From NCBI RefSeq assembly GCF_021606685.1, contig NZ_WKCB01000056.1, positions 1 to 37,825 of the forward strand: a stretch of DNA of 37,825 nucleotides. The letters run 5' to 3'. Below, in pieces: positions 17,012 through 25,744 of this stretch; the stretch's first letter is position 1; the number at the start of each line of letters is the position of its first letter. A program made the position numbers and the translations under genes. This DNA is from Pseudomonas syringae. GTDB taxonomy: Bacteria; Pseudomonadota; Gammaproteobacteria; Pseudomonadales; Pseudomonadaceae. Below the pieces are notes generated by a model that ran no database searches, had not been told where the DNA came from, and was given only the letters and a program-made list of their open reading frames with translations.

Positions 17012-17209
17012 CGCTCTTACAGCGGGTCACTTTTGGAAGGACCCAAAAGTAACCAAAAGGTCCTCGCCCCAACACTCGGCACCTCGCTCTGGCTCGGTGT
17101 GCCCGCACGCAGGCTTGAATCCGTGGGCCGCCGCGATGGGCAATCCTTGGCCCAGCGCGGCTAACCCGGCGTCCTGCCGGGTTACCCACGGATTCAAGCC
17201 TGCGTGCGG
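17012..17209. repeat. Composite dispersed repeat with nested palindromes
   Basis: The 367 bases between the transporter and fumC (16908-17274) contain no gene. From 17012 there is a GGTCACTTTTGG / CCAAAAGTAACC inverted repeat (17025-17054), then two 25-base arms, 17103-17127 and 17185-17209, that are exact reverse complements. Directly inside the right arm is a hairpin TAACCCGGC-GTCCT-GCCGGGTTA (17162-17184). From memory, similar sequences are scattered through fluorescent Pseudomonas genomes; function unknown. The tail 17237-17273 holds near-repeats of GATCACAAGCA. The element lies downstream of both converging genes and could form a strong bidirectional RNA structure. Confidence 0.75.
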
Positions 17210-17274
17210 CCAGCGTGTTTAACGGGGCGCCTAAGATCACGATCACAAGCAGATCACAAGCAAATCAAAAGCTC

Positions 17275-18663
17275 TTAATGCCCTGCTTCCAGCATGTTTT
17301 CCGGGCGTACCCACTGGTCGAATTCTTCGTCGGTCAGGTAGCCGAGGTCCAGTGCGGCTTCGCGTAGCGTCAGCCCTTCGGCGTAGGCCTTCTTGGCGAT
17401 TTGCGCCGATTTGTCGTAACCGATGTGTGGGTTGAGCGCTGTTACCAGCATCAGCCCGCGCTCCAGGTGCTCGGCCATTTGCGCGGCATCCGGTTCCAGG
17501 CCGGCCACACAGTGTTCCTGGAAGTTGTTGCAGCCGTCGGCCAGCAGGCGGATCGACTCCAGCAGGTTGTGGATGATCACCGGCTTGTACACGTTCAACT
17601 GCAAATGCCCCTGGCTGGCGGCAATGCCGATGGTCACGTCATTGCCCAATACCTGGCACGCCAGCATCGACAGCGCTTCGCATTGGGTTGGGTTGACCTT
17701 GCCCGGCATGATCGAGCTACCGGGCTCGTTGGCCGGCAGTTTCACCTCGGCCAAACCGGCACGCGGGCCGGAGCCCAGCAGGCGCAGGTCGTTGGCGAGT
17801 TTCATCAGGGCCACGGCGAGGGTTTTCAGCGCGCCGTGCAAGGTCACCAGCGGCTCGTGGCCGGAGAGGGCCGCGAATTTGTTCGGCGCCGTCACGAAGG
17901 GCAGGCCCGACAGTGCCGCCAGCTCGGCGGCAATCGCCTCACCAAAACCGTGCGGCGAATTGAGCCCGGTGCCGACGGCGGTACCGCCCTGGGCCAGTTC
18001 GAACACGGCGGGCAGGGCGCTGCGCACGGCCCGCTCGGCGTAATCGAGCTGGGCGATAAAGGCCGAGACTTCCTGGCCGAAGGTGATCGGCGTGGCGTCC
18101 ATCATGTGGGTGCGGCCGGTCTTTACCAGTTTCATATGCCGCGCGGCCACTTCGGCGAGGCCCCCGGACAGGTTGGCGATCGCCGGCAGCAATTGCTGGT
18201 GCACCGCCTGCACCGCCGCGATGCTCATGGCCGTGGGGAAGCAGTCATTGGAACTCTGGGAGCGGTTCACGTGATCGTTGGGGTGCACCGGGCTTTTGCC
18301 GCCACGGGGCTTGCCCGACAGCTCGTTGGCGCGGCCGGCGATCACTTCATTGGCATTCATGTTGCTCTGGGTGCCGCTGCCGGTCTGCCAGACCACCAGG
18401 GGGAACTGGTCGTCATGGGTGCCCGCGAGCACTTCGTCGGCGGCCTGCTCGATCAGCCGCGCGATGTCGGCGGGCAGGTCGCCGTTGCGGTCGTTGACCC
18501 GCGCGGCAGCCTTTTTGATCAGGGCCAGGGCGTGCAATACCGCCAGGGGCATGCGTTGTTCGCCGATGGCGAAATTCACCAGTGAGCGTTGGGTCTGGGC
18601 GCCCCAGTAAGCGTCATCCGGGACTTCGACGTCTCCCAGGCTGTCGGTTTCGATACGGCTCAT
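17275..18663 (-). CDS. fumC: Class II fumarate hydratase
   Basis: A 462-residue oxygen-stable, iron-free fumarase of the usual length. The fumarase/aspartase signature GSSIMPGKVNP is present, with GSGTQSNMNANEV and the TGRTHMMDATPITFGQE segment containing the active-site His. It interconverts fumarate and malate in the TCA cycle as a cytosolic tetramer. The start chosen is the ATG at 18661-18663, which has AGGAGT seven bases upstream; a start nine bases earlier lies on that Shine-Dalgarno and is unlikely. The next genes, on the other strand, are DUF2059-bolA, an order recalled from P. aeruginosa around fumC2 (PA0854), rather than the fagA-fumC-sodA iron-regulated locus. Confidence 0.96.
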   Translation of the reverse strand: MSRIETDSLGDVEVPDDAYWGAQTQRSLVNFAIGEQRMPLAVLHALALIKKAAARVNDRNGDLPADIARLIEQAADEVLAGTHDDQFPLVVWQTGSGTQSNMNANEVIAGRANELSGKPRGGKSPVHPNDHVNRSQSSNDCFPTAMSIAAVQAVHQQLLPAIANLSGGLAEVAARHMKLVKTGRTHMMDATPITFGQEVSAFIAQLDYAERAVRSALPAVFELAQGGTAVGTGLNSPHGFGEAIAAELAALSGLPFVTAPNKFAALSGHEPLVTLHGALKTLAVALMKLANDLRLLGSGPRAGLAEVKLPANEPGSSIMPGKVNPTQCEALSMLACQVLGNDVTIGIAASQGHLQLNVYKPVIIHNLLESIRLLADGCNNFQEHCVAGLEPDAAQMAEHLERGLMLVTALNPHIGYDKSAQIAKKAYAEGLTLREAALDLGYLTDEEFDQWVRPENMLEAGH

Positions 18664-18856
18664 CGGGCACACTCCTCGAGGTTCGTTTGCGCAGTTTAGG
18701 CTGCGATGGGCCCTGGGGGTTCCCTAAAAGACTTTTCATCGGATTCATTGCGCGCAAAACCAGGCCCGACAAGGGGTGGGGTTGAGCCATGGCGTTTTTT
18801 AGGCGCAGAATGGGCGCCCTTGGGGTCTTACCTCGCCTGCTAGAAAAGGAAACTCG

Positions 18857-19375
18857 ATGACTCGTCTTCGTGCCATCTGTACCGCGGTTGCTCTGGTTTG
18901 CGCCAGCGGCCAGGTTCTTGCCGATACCGCCAGCCACAACGCCAGTGCCGAAGCCTTCCTTACCTTGGCCCATGCCGACAAGCTGGGTACCCCGGTGTAC
19001 ATGCAAGTGCAGCAAATGTTCGCCCAGCGTTTCGAACAGACCAAGGCGCCTGCCGCCAAGCAATCCGTTCTGGACAGCTACCAGGCCAAGGCCAACGCGG
19101 CTTTGGACCAGGCTATCGGCTGGCCCAAGCTGAAACCGGACATGGTCAAGCTCTACACCACCAATTTCAGCGAATCCGAGCTCAAGGACCTGGTAGCGTT
19201 CTATCAGTCGCCACTGGGCAAGAAAGTCCTGGAAAAAATGCCGCAACTGACTCAGCAATCGGCCCAGATGACCCAGGCCAAGCTGGAAAGCGCGGTGCCG
19301 GTGGTGAACAAGCTGTTGGAAGACATGACCAACGAGCTGACGCCAAAAGCCGCCGCACCGGCCAAGAAGAAGTAA
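18857..19375 (+). CDS. DUF2059 domain periplasmic protein
   Basis: A 172-residue protein with a cleavable signal peptide (MTRLRAICTAVALVCASGQV then LADT; cleavage after VLA is likely). The mature part matches DUF2059: an FLTLAHADKLGTPVYMQVQQMF helix and the family-typical YTTNFSESELKDLVAFYQSPLGKKVLEKMP, ending in an Ala/Lys-rich tail. Function of the family is unknown. AAAGGA precedes the ATG. It is followed six bases later by bolA, so the two form an operon closed by the terminator at 19720. Confidence 0.9.
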   Translation: MTRLRAICTAVALVCASGQVLADTASHNASAEAFLTLAHADKLGTPVYMQVQQMFAQRFEQTKAPAAKQSVLDSYQAKANAALDQAIGWPKLKPDMVKLYTTNFSESELKDLVAFYQSPLGKKVLEKMPQLTQQSAQMTQAKLESAVPVVNKLLEDMTNELTPKAAAPAKKK

Positions 19376-19381
19376 GCAGGA

Positions 19382-19678
19382 ATGACCATGCAACAGCGTA
19401 TCGAAACGGCGCTTGCCGCCCTGAGCCCGGAGCACTTGAGCGTGCTGGATGAAAGCCATATGCACAGCCGTGGGTTGCAGACCCACTTCAAGGCCGTGCT
19501 GGTCAGCCCGCAGTTCGAAGGGCTCAACCGGGTCAAGCGCCACCAGAAGGTCTACGCCACCCTGGGTGACCTGATGAGCGAATTTCATGCGCTGGCGCTG
19601 CATACCTACACGCCTGAAGAATGGGCGAAAATCGACGCAGCCCCGGCCTCGCCGACCTGCGCCGGCGGGCATAGCTGA
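19382..19678 (+). CDS. bolA: BolA family protein
   Basis: A 98-residue protein with the BolA fold signature: DESHMHSRG near the first strand, then FKAVLVSPQFEGLNRVKRHQKVYATLG, including the conserved His-Gln-Lys-Val-Tyr segment used for Fe-S cluster or DNA interaction. BolA proteins partner monothiol glutaredoxins in Fe-S handling and influence cell shape and stationary-phase genes. A Cys near the C terminus (PTCAGGH) is additional. It starts six bases after the DUF2059 gene with CAGGA as ribosome-binding site; MTM offers two adjacent start codons, and the first fits the spacing less well than the second (19388). Confidence 0.93.
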   Translation: MTMQQRIETALAALSPEHLSVLDESHMHSRGLQTHFKAVLVSPQFEGLNRVKRHQKVYATLGDLMSEFHALALHTYTPEEWAKIDAAPASPTCAGGHS

Positions 19679-19719
19679 TACGCGGGTGTTTCTAAAACCC
19701 CGCATTTGCTAGAATCCGC

Positions 19720-19749
19720 AACGCGCCGCTTAGCCGGCGCGTTTTTTTT
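19720..19749 (+). terminator. Intrinsic terminator of DUF2059-bolA
   Basis: AACGCGCCG (19720-19728), a 6-base loop, then CGGCGCGTT (19735-19743) forms a 9-bp GC-rich stem followed by a run of eight T. It lies 42 bases after the bolA stop and 47 bases before the trhO start, so it separates the two transcription units. Confidence 0.93.
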
Positions 19750-19796
19750 GCATCCGGTTCACCCCTTACGAGGGTAGCCACCTGGAGAGAACACCC

Positions 19797-20738
19797 ATGA
19801 CTCAACCGATTGTCGTGGCGGCACTGTATAAGTTCGTCACCCTCGAAGATTACGTCGCCCTGCGCGAGCCACTGCTGCAGGCGATGGTCGACAACGGCAT
19901 CAAAGGCACCTTGCTGATCGCCGAAGAAGGCATCAACGGCACCGTTTCCGGCAGCCGCGAAGGCATCGATGGCCTGATGGCCTGGCTGAAGAACGACCCG
20001 CGCATGGTCGACATCGACCACAAAGAGTCGTACTGCGACGACCAGCCGTTCTACCGCACCAAGGTCAAGCTCAAGAAAGAGATCGTGACCCTGGGCGTCG
20101 AAGGCGTCGATCCGAACAAAAAAGTCGGCACCTACGTTGACCCGCAGGACTGGAACGCGCTGATCAGCGACCCGGAAGTGCTGTTGATCGACACCCGCAA
20201 CGATTACGAAGTATCGATCGGCACCTTTGAAGGTGCAATCGACCCGAAAACCACCAGTTTTCGCGAATTTCCCGACTACATCAAAGCCAACTTCGACCCG
20301 GCCAAGCACAAGAAAGTCGCCATGTTCTGCACCGGCGGCATTCGTTGCGAGAAAGCCTCGAGCTATATGCTCAGCGAGGGTTTCGATGAGGTTTATCACC
20401 TCAAGGGTGGCATCCTCAAGTACCTCGAAGAGGTGCCGCAGGCCGAGACCAAATGGCAGGGCGACTGCTTTGTGTTCGACAATCGCGTGACCGTGCGCCA
20501 CGATTTGAGCGAAGGCGACTACGATCAATGTCATGCCTGCCGCACGCCGGTAAGCGTAGAAGACCGCGCGTCCGAGCACTACGTGGCTGGCATCAGTTGC
20601 CCGCATTGCTGGGATAAGCTGCCGGAGAAGACCCGTCGCAGCGCGATTGACCGCCAGAAGCAGATCGAACTGGCCAAGGCCCGCAATATGCCGCACCCGA
20701 TTGGCTTCAACTATAAGCAAACTCCTTCCGAGGCTTGA
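19797..20738 (+). CDS. trhO: tRNA uridine(34) hydroxylase (rhodanese-domain protein)
   Basis: A 313-residue protein with the YceA/TrhO layout: an N-terminal acylphosphatase-like domain (LLIAEEGINGTVSGS), a rhodanese domain with active-site Cys178 in MFCTGGIRCEKAS, and a C-terminal Cys-rich segment (CHAC ... CPHCW) that may bind a metal. TrhO hydroxylates U34 of several tRNAs as an oxygen-dependent step towards cmo5U/mo5U-type modification. GGAGAG precedes the ATG. It opens a probable operon: the next ATG begins four bases after its stop. Formerly annotated as a rhodanese-related sulfurtransferase. Confidence 0.94.
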   Translation: MTQPIVVAALYKFVTLEDYVALREPLLQAMVDNGIKGTLLIAEEGINGTVSGSREGIDGLMAWLKNDPRMVDIDHKESYCDDQPFYRTKVKLKKEIVTLGVEGVDPNKKVGTYVDPQDWNALISDPEVLLIDTRNDYEVSIGTFEGAIDPKTTSFREFPDYIKANFDPAKHKKVAMFCTGGIRCEKASSYMLSEGFDEVYHLKGGILKYLEEVPQAETKWQGDCFVFDNRVTVRHDLSEGDYDQCHACRTPVSVEDRASEHYVAGISCPHCWDKLPEKTRRSAIDRQKQIELAKARNMPHPIGFNYKQTPSEA

Positions 20739-20742
20739 GCCC

Positions 20743-21378
20743 ATGTCCGCGCGCCTGCTCTATGTAATGGACCCGATGTGTTCCTGGTGCTGGGGCTTTG
20801 CCCCGGTGGCCGAGGCGTTGGTGGAGCAGGCCCAGGCGGCCGGCGTGGAGTTGCACCTGGTGGTGGGCGGGCTACGCACCGGCAGCGGCGCGGCGCTGGA
20901 GCCCACCACCCGGCGCTACATCATGGAGCACTGGCAGGCGGTCACCGACGCCACCGGCCAGCCGTTCAAGCGCGACGGCGCCTTGCCCGACGGCTTTGTC
21001 TATGACACCGAGCCCGCGTGCCGCGCCATCGTCACCGCCCGCAGCCTGGCGCCCGATTGCGCCTGGACGCTGCTGGGGCTGATCCAGCGTGCGTTTTATG
21101 TCGAGGGGCGCGATGTGACCCTTGCCAGCGTGCTGGTGGAGTTGGCGGAACAGGCGGGCATCCCGCGCATCGAGTTTGCCGGCGCATTCGACCGCGCCGA
21201 GCAGCACGCCGCGACGGCTGCCGACTTCACCTGGGTGCAGGATCTGGGCATCGCCGGTTTCCCGACGCTCCTGGCCGAGCGCAATGGCCAGTTGGCGCTG
21301 CTGACCAATGGCTATCAGCCGTTAGCGGAATTGTCGCCGTTGCTTGCCCGTTGGCTGGAGCGAGCAACCTGTGCATGA
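20743..21378 (+). CDS. DsbA family protein (cytoplasmic thioredoxin-fold)
   Basis: A 211-residue thioredoxin-fold protein with a CSWC redox motif at residues 13-16 (MDPMCSWCWGF) and a GIAGFPTLL cis-proline segment near the C terminus, as in the FrnE/DsbA-like cytosolic branch. There is no signal peptide, so it acts in the cytoplasm; the partner is unknown. The start at 20743 follows the trhO stop by four bases, with only a weak purine stretch upstream, suggesting translational coupling. It ends overlapping the ABC transporter start. A second Cys pair is absent apart from Cys near the end (ATCA). Confidence 0.88.
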   Translation: MSARLLYVMDPMCSWCWGFAPVAEALVEQAQAAGVELHLVVGGLRTGSGAALEPTTRRYIMEHWQAVTDATGQPFKRDGALPDGFVYDTEPACRAIVTARSLAPDCAWTLLGLIQRAFYVEGRDVTLASVLVELAEQAGIPRIEFAGAFDRAEQHAATAADFTWVQDLGIAGFPTLLAERNGQLALLTNGYQPLAELSPLLARWLERATCA

Positions 21379-23173
21379 ACCCGCTCAACGCACTGACCGA
21401 CTGACCTGGGCGGAAATCCGCCGCCTGGCCCTGCGGCATAAAAAGTCCCTGTGGATCGCCAATGGCGTTGCCGTGCTGGCGACCCTGTGCAGCGTGCCCA
21501 TCCCCTTGCTGTTGCCGCTGCTGGTGGACGAAGTGCTGCTGGGCCATGGCGATGCGGCGCTCAAGGTGATGAACCACGCGTTGCCGCTGGGCTGGCAGAA
21601 AGCCGCCGGCTATATCGGCCTGATGCTGCTGGTGACCTTGTGCCTGCGCTGCGGCGCCCTGGTGTTCAACGTGGTGCAGGCGCGTCTGTTTGCGCGGCTG
21701 GCCAAGGACATTGTGTATCGCATCCGTGTGCGCCTGATCGAGCGCCTCAAGCGCATTTCCCTGGGGGAGTACGAAAGCCTGGGCAGCGGTACGGTCACCA
21801 CGCACCTGGTGACCGACCTGGATACCCTGGATAAATTCGTCGGCGAGACCCTCAGCCGCTTTTTGGTGGCCATGCTTACCCTGCTCGGTACCTCGGCGAT
21901 CCTGGTGTGGATGCACTGGCAACTGGCGTTGCTGATCCTGCTGTTCAACCCGTTGGTGATCTATGCCACGGTGCAGTTGGGCAAGCGCGTCAAACACCTC
22001 AAGAAACTCGAAAACGACAGCACCTCGCGCTTCACCCAGGCGCTGACCGAAACCCTCGACGCGATCCAGGAAGTGCGCGCCGGTAACCGCCAGGGCTTTT
22101 TCCTCGGGCGTCTGGGGCAGCGCGCCCAGGAAGTGCGCGACTACGCCATCCACTCCCAATGGAAAACCGACGCCTCCAGCCGCGCCAGTGGCTTGCTGTT
22201 CCAGTTCGGTATCGACATTTTTCGCGCGGCGGCGATGCTCACCGTGCTGTTTTCCGACCTGTCCATCGGCCAGATGCTCGCGGTGTTCAGCTACCTGTGG
22301 TTCATGATCGGCCCGGTGGAGCAACTGCTCAACTTGCAATACGCCTACTACGCGGCGGGCGGGGCGCTGACGCGGATCAACCAGCTGCTGGCGCGTGCGG
22401 ACGAGCCGCAGTACGCCGGCGGCGAAGACCCGTTCACCGGGCGCGAAACCGTGGGCATCGAGGTGCGCGGCCTCGACTTCGGCTATGGCGAAGACCTGGT
22501 GCTCAACCAATTGAACCTGACCATCGCTCCCGGTGAAAAAGTGGCGATTGTCGGCGCCAGCGGCGGCGGCAAAAGCACCCTGGTGCAACTGTTGCTCGGC
22601 CTGTATACGCCGCAGGCCGGCAGTATCCGTTTTGGCGGCGCCAGCCAACAGGCCATCGGTCTGGAGACGATTCGCGAGCATGTAGCCGTGGTGCTGCAGC
22701 ACCCGGCGCTGTTCAACGACACCGTGCGCGCCAACCTGACCATGGGCCGTGAGCGCAGTGACCAGGCCTGCTGGCAGGCACTGGAAATTGCCCAGCTCGA
22801 TGCTACCGTCAAAGCGCTGCCATTGGGGTTGGACAGTGTGGTCGGGCGTTCCGGCGTGCGGTTTTCGGGCGGGCAGCGCCAGCGCCTGGCAATAGCACGC
22901 ATGGTGCTGGCCGAGCCGAAAGTGGTGATCCTCGATGAAGCGACCTCCGCCCTGGACGCTGCGACGGAGTACAACCTGCACCAGGCGCTGGCGCGGTTTC
23001 TCAGCGGGCGTACTACACTGATCATTGCTCACCGTTTGTCGGCGGTTAAGCAAGCGGATCGAGTGTTAGTGTTTGACGGCGGTCACATTGCTGAGGATGG
23101 TGACCATCAGCAGCTGATTGCTGATGGCGGCCTGTACGCCAAACTGTATGGACACTTGCAACAGGTGCGTTGA
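21371..23173 (+). CDS. ABC exporter, fused permease and ATPase
   Basis: A 600-residue half-transporter of MsbA/MdlB type. Six membrane helices occupy about 1-320 (for example VAVLATLCSVPIPLLLPLLV and LLVTLCLRCGALVFNVV); the nucleotide-binding domain has Walker A GASGGGKST (from about residue 395), signature FSGGQRQR (about 498) and Walker B VVILDEATSALD. The start is taken as GTG at 21371, which has GGAG 10 bases upstream and overlaps the dsbA-like stop by eight bases; an ATG at 21344 would overlap further and lacks a good site. Substrate is unknown; homodimeric lipid, peptide or drug export are family options. From memory this corresponds to PA0860, directly upstream of rbdA. Confidence 0.9.
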   Translation: MHEPAQRTDRLTWAEIRRLALRHKKSLWIANGVAVLATLCSVPIPLLLPLLVDEVLLGHGDAALKVMNHALPLGWQKAAGYIGLMLLVTLCLRCGALVFNVVQARLFARLAKDIVYRIRVRLIERLKRISLGEYESLGSGTVTTHLVTDLDTLDKFVGETLSRFLVAMLTLLGTSAILVWMHWQLALLILLFNPLVIYATVQLGKRVKHLKKLENDSTSRFTQALTETLDAIQEVRAGNRQGFFLGRLGQRAQEVRDYAIHSQWKTDASSRASGLLFQFGIDIFRAAAMLTVLFSDLSIGQMLAVFSYLWFMIGPVEQLLNLQYAYYAAGGALTRINQLLARADEPQYAGGEDPFTGRETVGIEVRGLDFGYGEDLVLNQLNLTIAPGEKVAIVGASGGGKSTLVQLLLGLYTPQAGSIRFGGASQQAIGLETIREHVAVVLQHPALFNDTVRANLTMGRERSDQACWQALEIAQLDATVKALPLGLDSVVGRSGVRFSGGQRQRLAIARMVLAEPKVVILDEATSALDAATEYNLHQALARFLSGRTTLIIAHRLSAVKQADRVLVFDGGHIAEDGDHQQLIADGGLYAKLYGHLQQVR

Positions 23174-23237
23174 TTCAGACTGGCTCAGGAAGCGGATTTT
23201 CGCGTGCGTATTCAGCAGTGCATGTGCAAGGGACTTC

Positions 23238-25700
23238 ATGAAGCAAAAGCGGACTCTCGGAACGCCCAGGCTGCTGGGCATTGTGTGGCCCTTTATCGCC
23301 GTGGTGCTGTTCCAGGCATTTTTGGGGTGTATGAGTCTCTACGTGCTTTCAGCCGTGCGCGGCTACGTGGCAGGCGAGAGCCTGTGGTCCAAGGGCCAGA
23401 AAGACGCCATCTACTACCTGACGCTGTACGCCGATAACCGCGACGAAACCACCTACCTCAAATACCAGCAAGCCATTGCCGTGCCCCAGGGCGGGCATGA
23501 ATTGCGCGTGGCCCTGGACCGCTCGACCCCCGATCTGAAGGCGGCTCGCCAAGGCATCCTCAAGGGCGGCAACCACCCGGATGACGTCTCCAGCCTGATC
23601 TGGCTGTACCTCAATTTTCGCCATTTCAGCTACCTGGAAAAGGCCATCGAGCTGTGGACCGTGGGCGATGGCTACCTGGTGCAGCTGCATGACCTGGCCC
23701 AGGAGATGCACCAGGCGATCCACGCCGACCGCGTCAACGCCAATGATGTACGCCAATGGAAGGCGCATATCATCGCGATCAACGACGGCGTAACACCCGC
23801 CGCCAAGGCGTTCAGCGATGCCTTGGGCGAAGGCTCGCGCATGATCCTGCGGCTGCTGTTGATCACCAACCTGGCGACCGCCCTGGGCCTGATCGTGCTG
23901 GCGCTGTTGCGTACCCATAAGCTGCTGACCCAGCGCCATGCATTCGCCGATGCCCTGCAAGAAGAGAGGGAGCGGGCGCAGATCACTCTGGAGTCGATTG
24001 GCGACGGGGTGATCACCACTGACGTCGACGGCGCGATCAGCTACATGAACCCGGCCGCCGAGGCGCTCACCCATTGGCGGTCGGCCCAGGCCCAAGGGCT
24101 GCCGCTGGCGGCGTTGTTCAAGTTGCTGGATGACAATGCCCAACCCGACGGCTTCACCCTGATCGAACATATCGTCAAGGGCCAGCTCAGTGGCGGCAGC
24201 GAGCATTCGAAAACCATCCAGCGCCTCGATGGCAGCACGGTGTCGGTGACCCTGGTGGGGGCGCCGATCCGCAGCGCCGGCAAGGTCACGGGGGCCGTGC
24301 TGGTGCTGCACGATATGACTCAGGAGCGCCAATATATTGCCAACCTGTCGTGGCAGGCGACCCACGACGCCCTGACCGGCCTGGCCAACCGTCGCGAATT
24401 CGAATACCGCCTGGAGCAGGTGCTGCACCCGGCAGGGGGCGCGCAAAGCGGGCGGCATGCGCTGATGTTTCTGGACCTTGACCAGTTCAAGCTGGTGAAC
24501 GACACCTGCGGCCACGCGGCGGGAGACGAATTGCTGCGGCATATCTGCGCGCTGCTGCAATCGGACCTGCGTGAGGGCGACACCCTCGCGCGCCTGGGGG
24601 GCGACGAGTTCGGCATCCTGCTGGAAAACTGCCCGGCGCCGGTGGCGGAAAAGATCGCCGAGAGCCTGCGCCATACCGTGCAAAACCTGCATTTTGTGTG
24701 GAAGGGCCGGCCGTTCATGACCACGGTGAGCATCGGCCTGGTGCATATCTCGAACACCCCGACCACCCTTGAAACCTCACTGCGTGCGGCCGATATGGCC
24801 TGCTACATGGCCAAGGAAAAAGGCCGTAACCGCGTTCAGGTCTACCACGCCGATGACTCGGAATTGTCCCTGCGCTTCGGCGAAATGGCTTGGGTGCAAC
24901 GCCTGCACATGGCCCTGGAAGAGAACCGGTTTTGCCTGTACGCCCAGGAAATTTCACCGTTGGGGCATACCGATGGCGGCGATGGCCACATTGAAATCCT
25001 GCTGCGCCTGCATGATGAGGCCGGTCGCATCATCCTGCCCGACAGCTTTATCCCGGCGGCCGAACGCTACGGTCTGATGACCTCGCTGGACCGCTGGGTG
25101 GTGGAAAACGTGTTCAAGCTTATCGCCCGGTGCCTGCAGGAGCGTCCCGGCCGCCCGATGGCGATGTGTGCGATTAATCTGTCGGGCATCACTATTGGTG
25201 ATGCTGACTTTCTTGGATTCCTGCGTGAGAAATTTCACACTTACAGTATTCCACCCAGAATGATCTGTTTTGAAATCACCGAAACCAGCGCTATTGCAAA
25301 CTTGGGCAGTGCCATTCGCTTTATCAATGAACTCAAAGCGTTAGGCTGCCATTTTTCGCTGGATGACTTTTGTGCCGGAATGTCCTCGTTCGCTTATCTC
25401 AAACATTTACCTGTAGACTTCCTGAAGATCGATGGAAGTTTCGTAAAGGATATGCTGGACGACCCGATTAACCGCGCGATGGTTGAAGTGATCAATCACA
25501 TTGGCCACGTCATGGGTAAGCGCACAATTGCAGAGTTTGTCGAGACACCGCAGATCGAACAGGCATTGCTCGAGATCGGTGTGGATTACGCTCAGGGTTA
25601 CCTGATTGAACGACCGCAATTGTTTACCTTTGATAGCTTGCAGTGTCGACCTGTGCGGCCGCAGCCTCTGTTATTCAAGGCGCCCGGCACATTCCGCTGA
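23238..25700 (+). CDS. rbdA: RbdA-like membrane PAS-GGDEF-EAL cyclic-di-GMP enzyme
   Basis: An 820-residue inner-membrane protein. TM1 (~12-38) and TM2 (~195-220) bracket a periplasmic sensor; then a coiled segment and PAS domain (~245-365), GGDEF domain with intact GGDEF at 454-458 and an RxxD I-site (REGD) five residues before it, and an EAL domain whose motif reads EIL (Glu586). The EAL metal and catalytic segments are otherwise present (INLSG, FEITET, LDDFCAG, LKIDGSFV, AEFVET, QGYLIE). RbdA of P. aeruginosa lowers c-di-GMP and promotes biofilm dispersal; the shared architecture and neighbours support orthology. The ATG at 23238 has AAGGGA upstream and puts TM1 at the N terminus; the frame is open further up but overlaps the ABC gene. 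Confidence 0.88.
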   Translation: MKQKRTLGTPRLLGIVWPFIAVVLFQAFLGCMSLYVLSAVRGYVAGESLWSKGQKDAIYYLTLYADNRDETTYLKYQQAIAVPQGGHELRVALDRSTPDLKAARQGILKGGNHPDDVSSLIWLYLNFRHFSYLEKAIELWTVGDGYLVQLHDLAQEMHQAIHADRVNANDVRQWKAHIIAINDGVTPAAKAFSDALGEGSRMILRLLLITNLATALGLIVLALLRTHKLLTQRHAFADALQEERERAQITLESIGDGVITTDVDGAISYMNPAAEALTHWRSAQAQGLPLAALFKLLDDNAQPDGFTLIEHIVKGQLSGGSEHSKTIQRLDGSTVSVTLVGAPIRSAGKVTGAVLVLHDMTQERQYIANLSWQATHDALTGLANRREFEYRLEQVLHPAGGAQSGRHALMFLDLDQFKLVNDTCGHAAGDELLRHICALLQSDLREGDTLARLGGDEFGILLENCPAPVAEKIAESLRHTVQNLHFVWKGRPFMTTVSIGLVHISNTPTTLETSLRAADMACYMAKEKGRNRVQVYHADDSELSLRFGEMAWVQRLHMALEENRFCLYAQEISPLGHTDGGDGHIEILLRLHDEAGRIILPDSFIPAAERYGLMTSLDRWVVENVFKLIARCLQERPGRPMAMCAINLSGITIGDADFLGFLREKFHTYSIPPRMICFEITETSAIANLGSAIRFINELKALGCHFSLDDFCAGMSSFAYLKHLPVDFLKIDGSFVKDMLDDPINRAMVEVINHIGHVMGKRTIAEFVETPQIEQALLEIGVDYAQGYLIERPQLFTFDSLQCRPVRPQPLLFKAPGTFR

Positions 25701-25744
25701 AACATTTGCTGGTCTGTAAATCACACTTGAAAAGGAGCCCAACA

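Noticed and set aside
17401..18585. A 394-codon plus-strand frame opposite fumC
   Set aside because: Antisense shadow of fumC; the translation is repetitive His/Gln/Gly-rich and has no family character.
23118..23237. Upstream start for the RbdA-like protein at 23118
   Set aside because: It would overlap the ABC transporter gene by 56 bases and add a Cys-rich polar leader before the first membrane helix; the ATG at 23238 has a ribosome-binding site.
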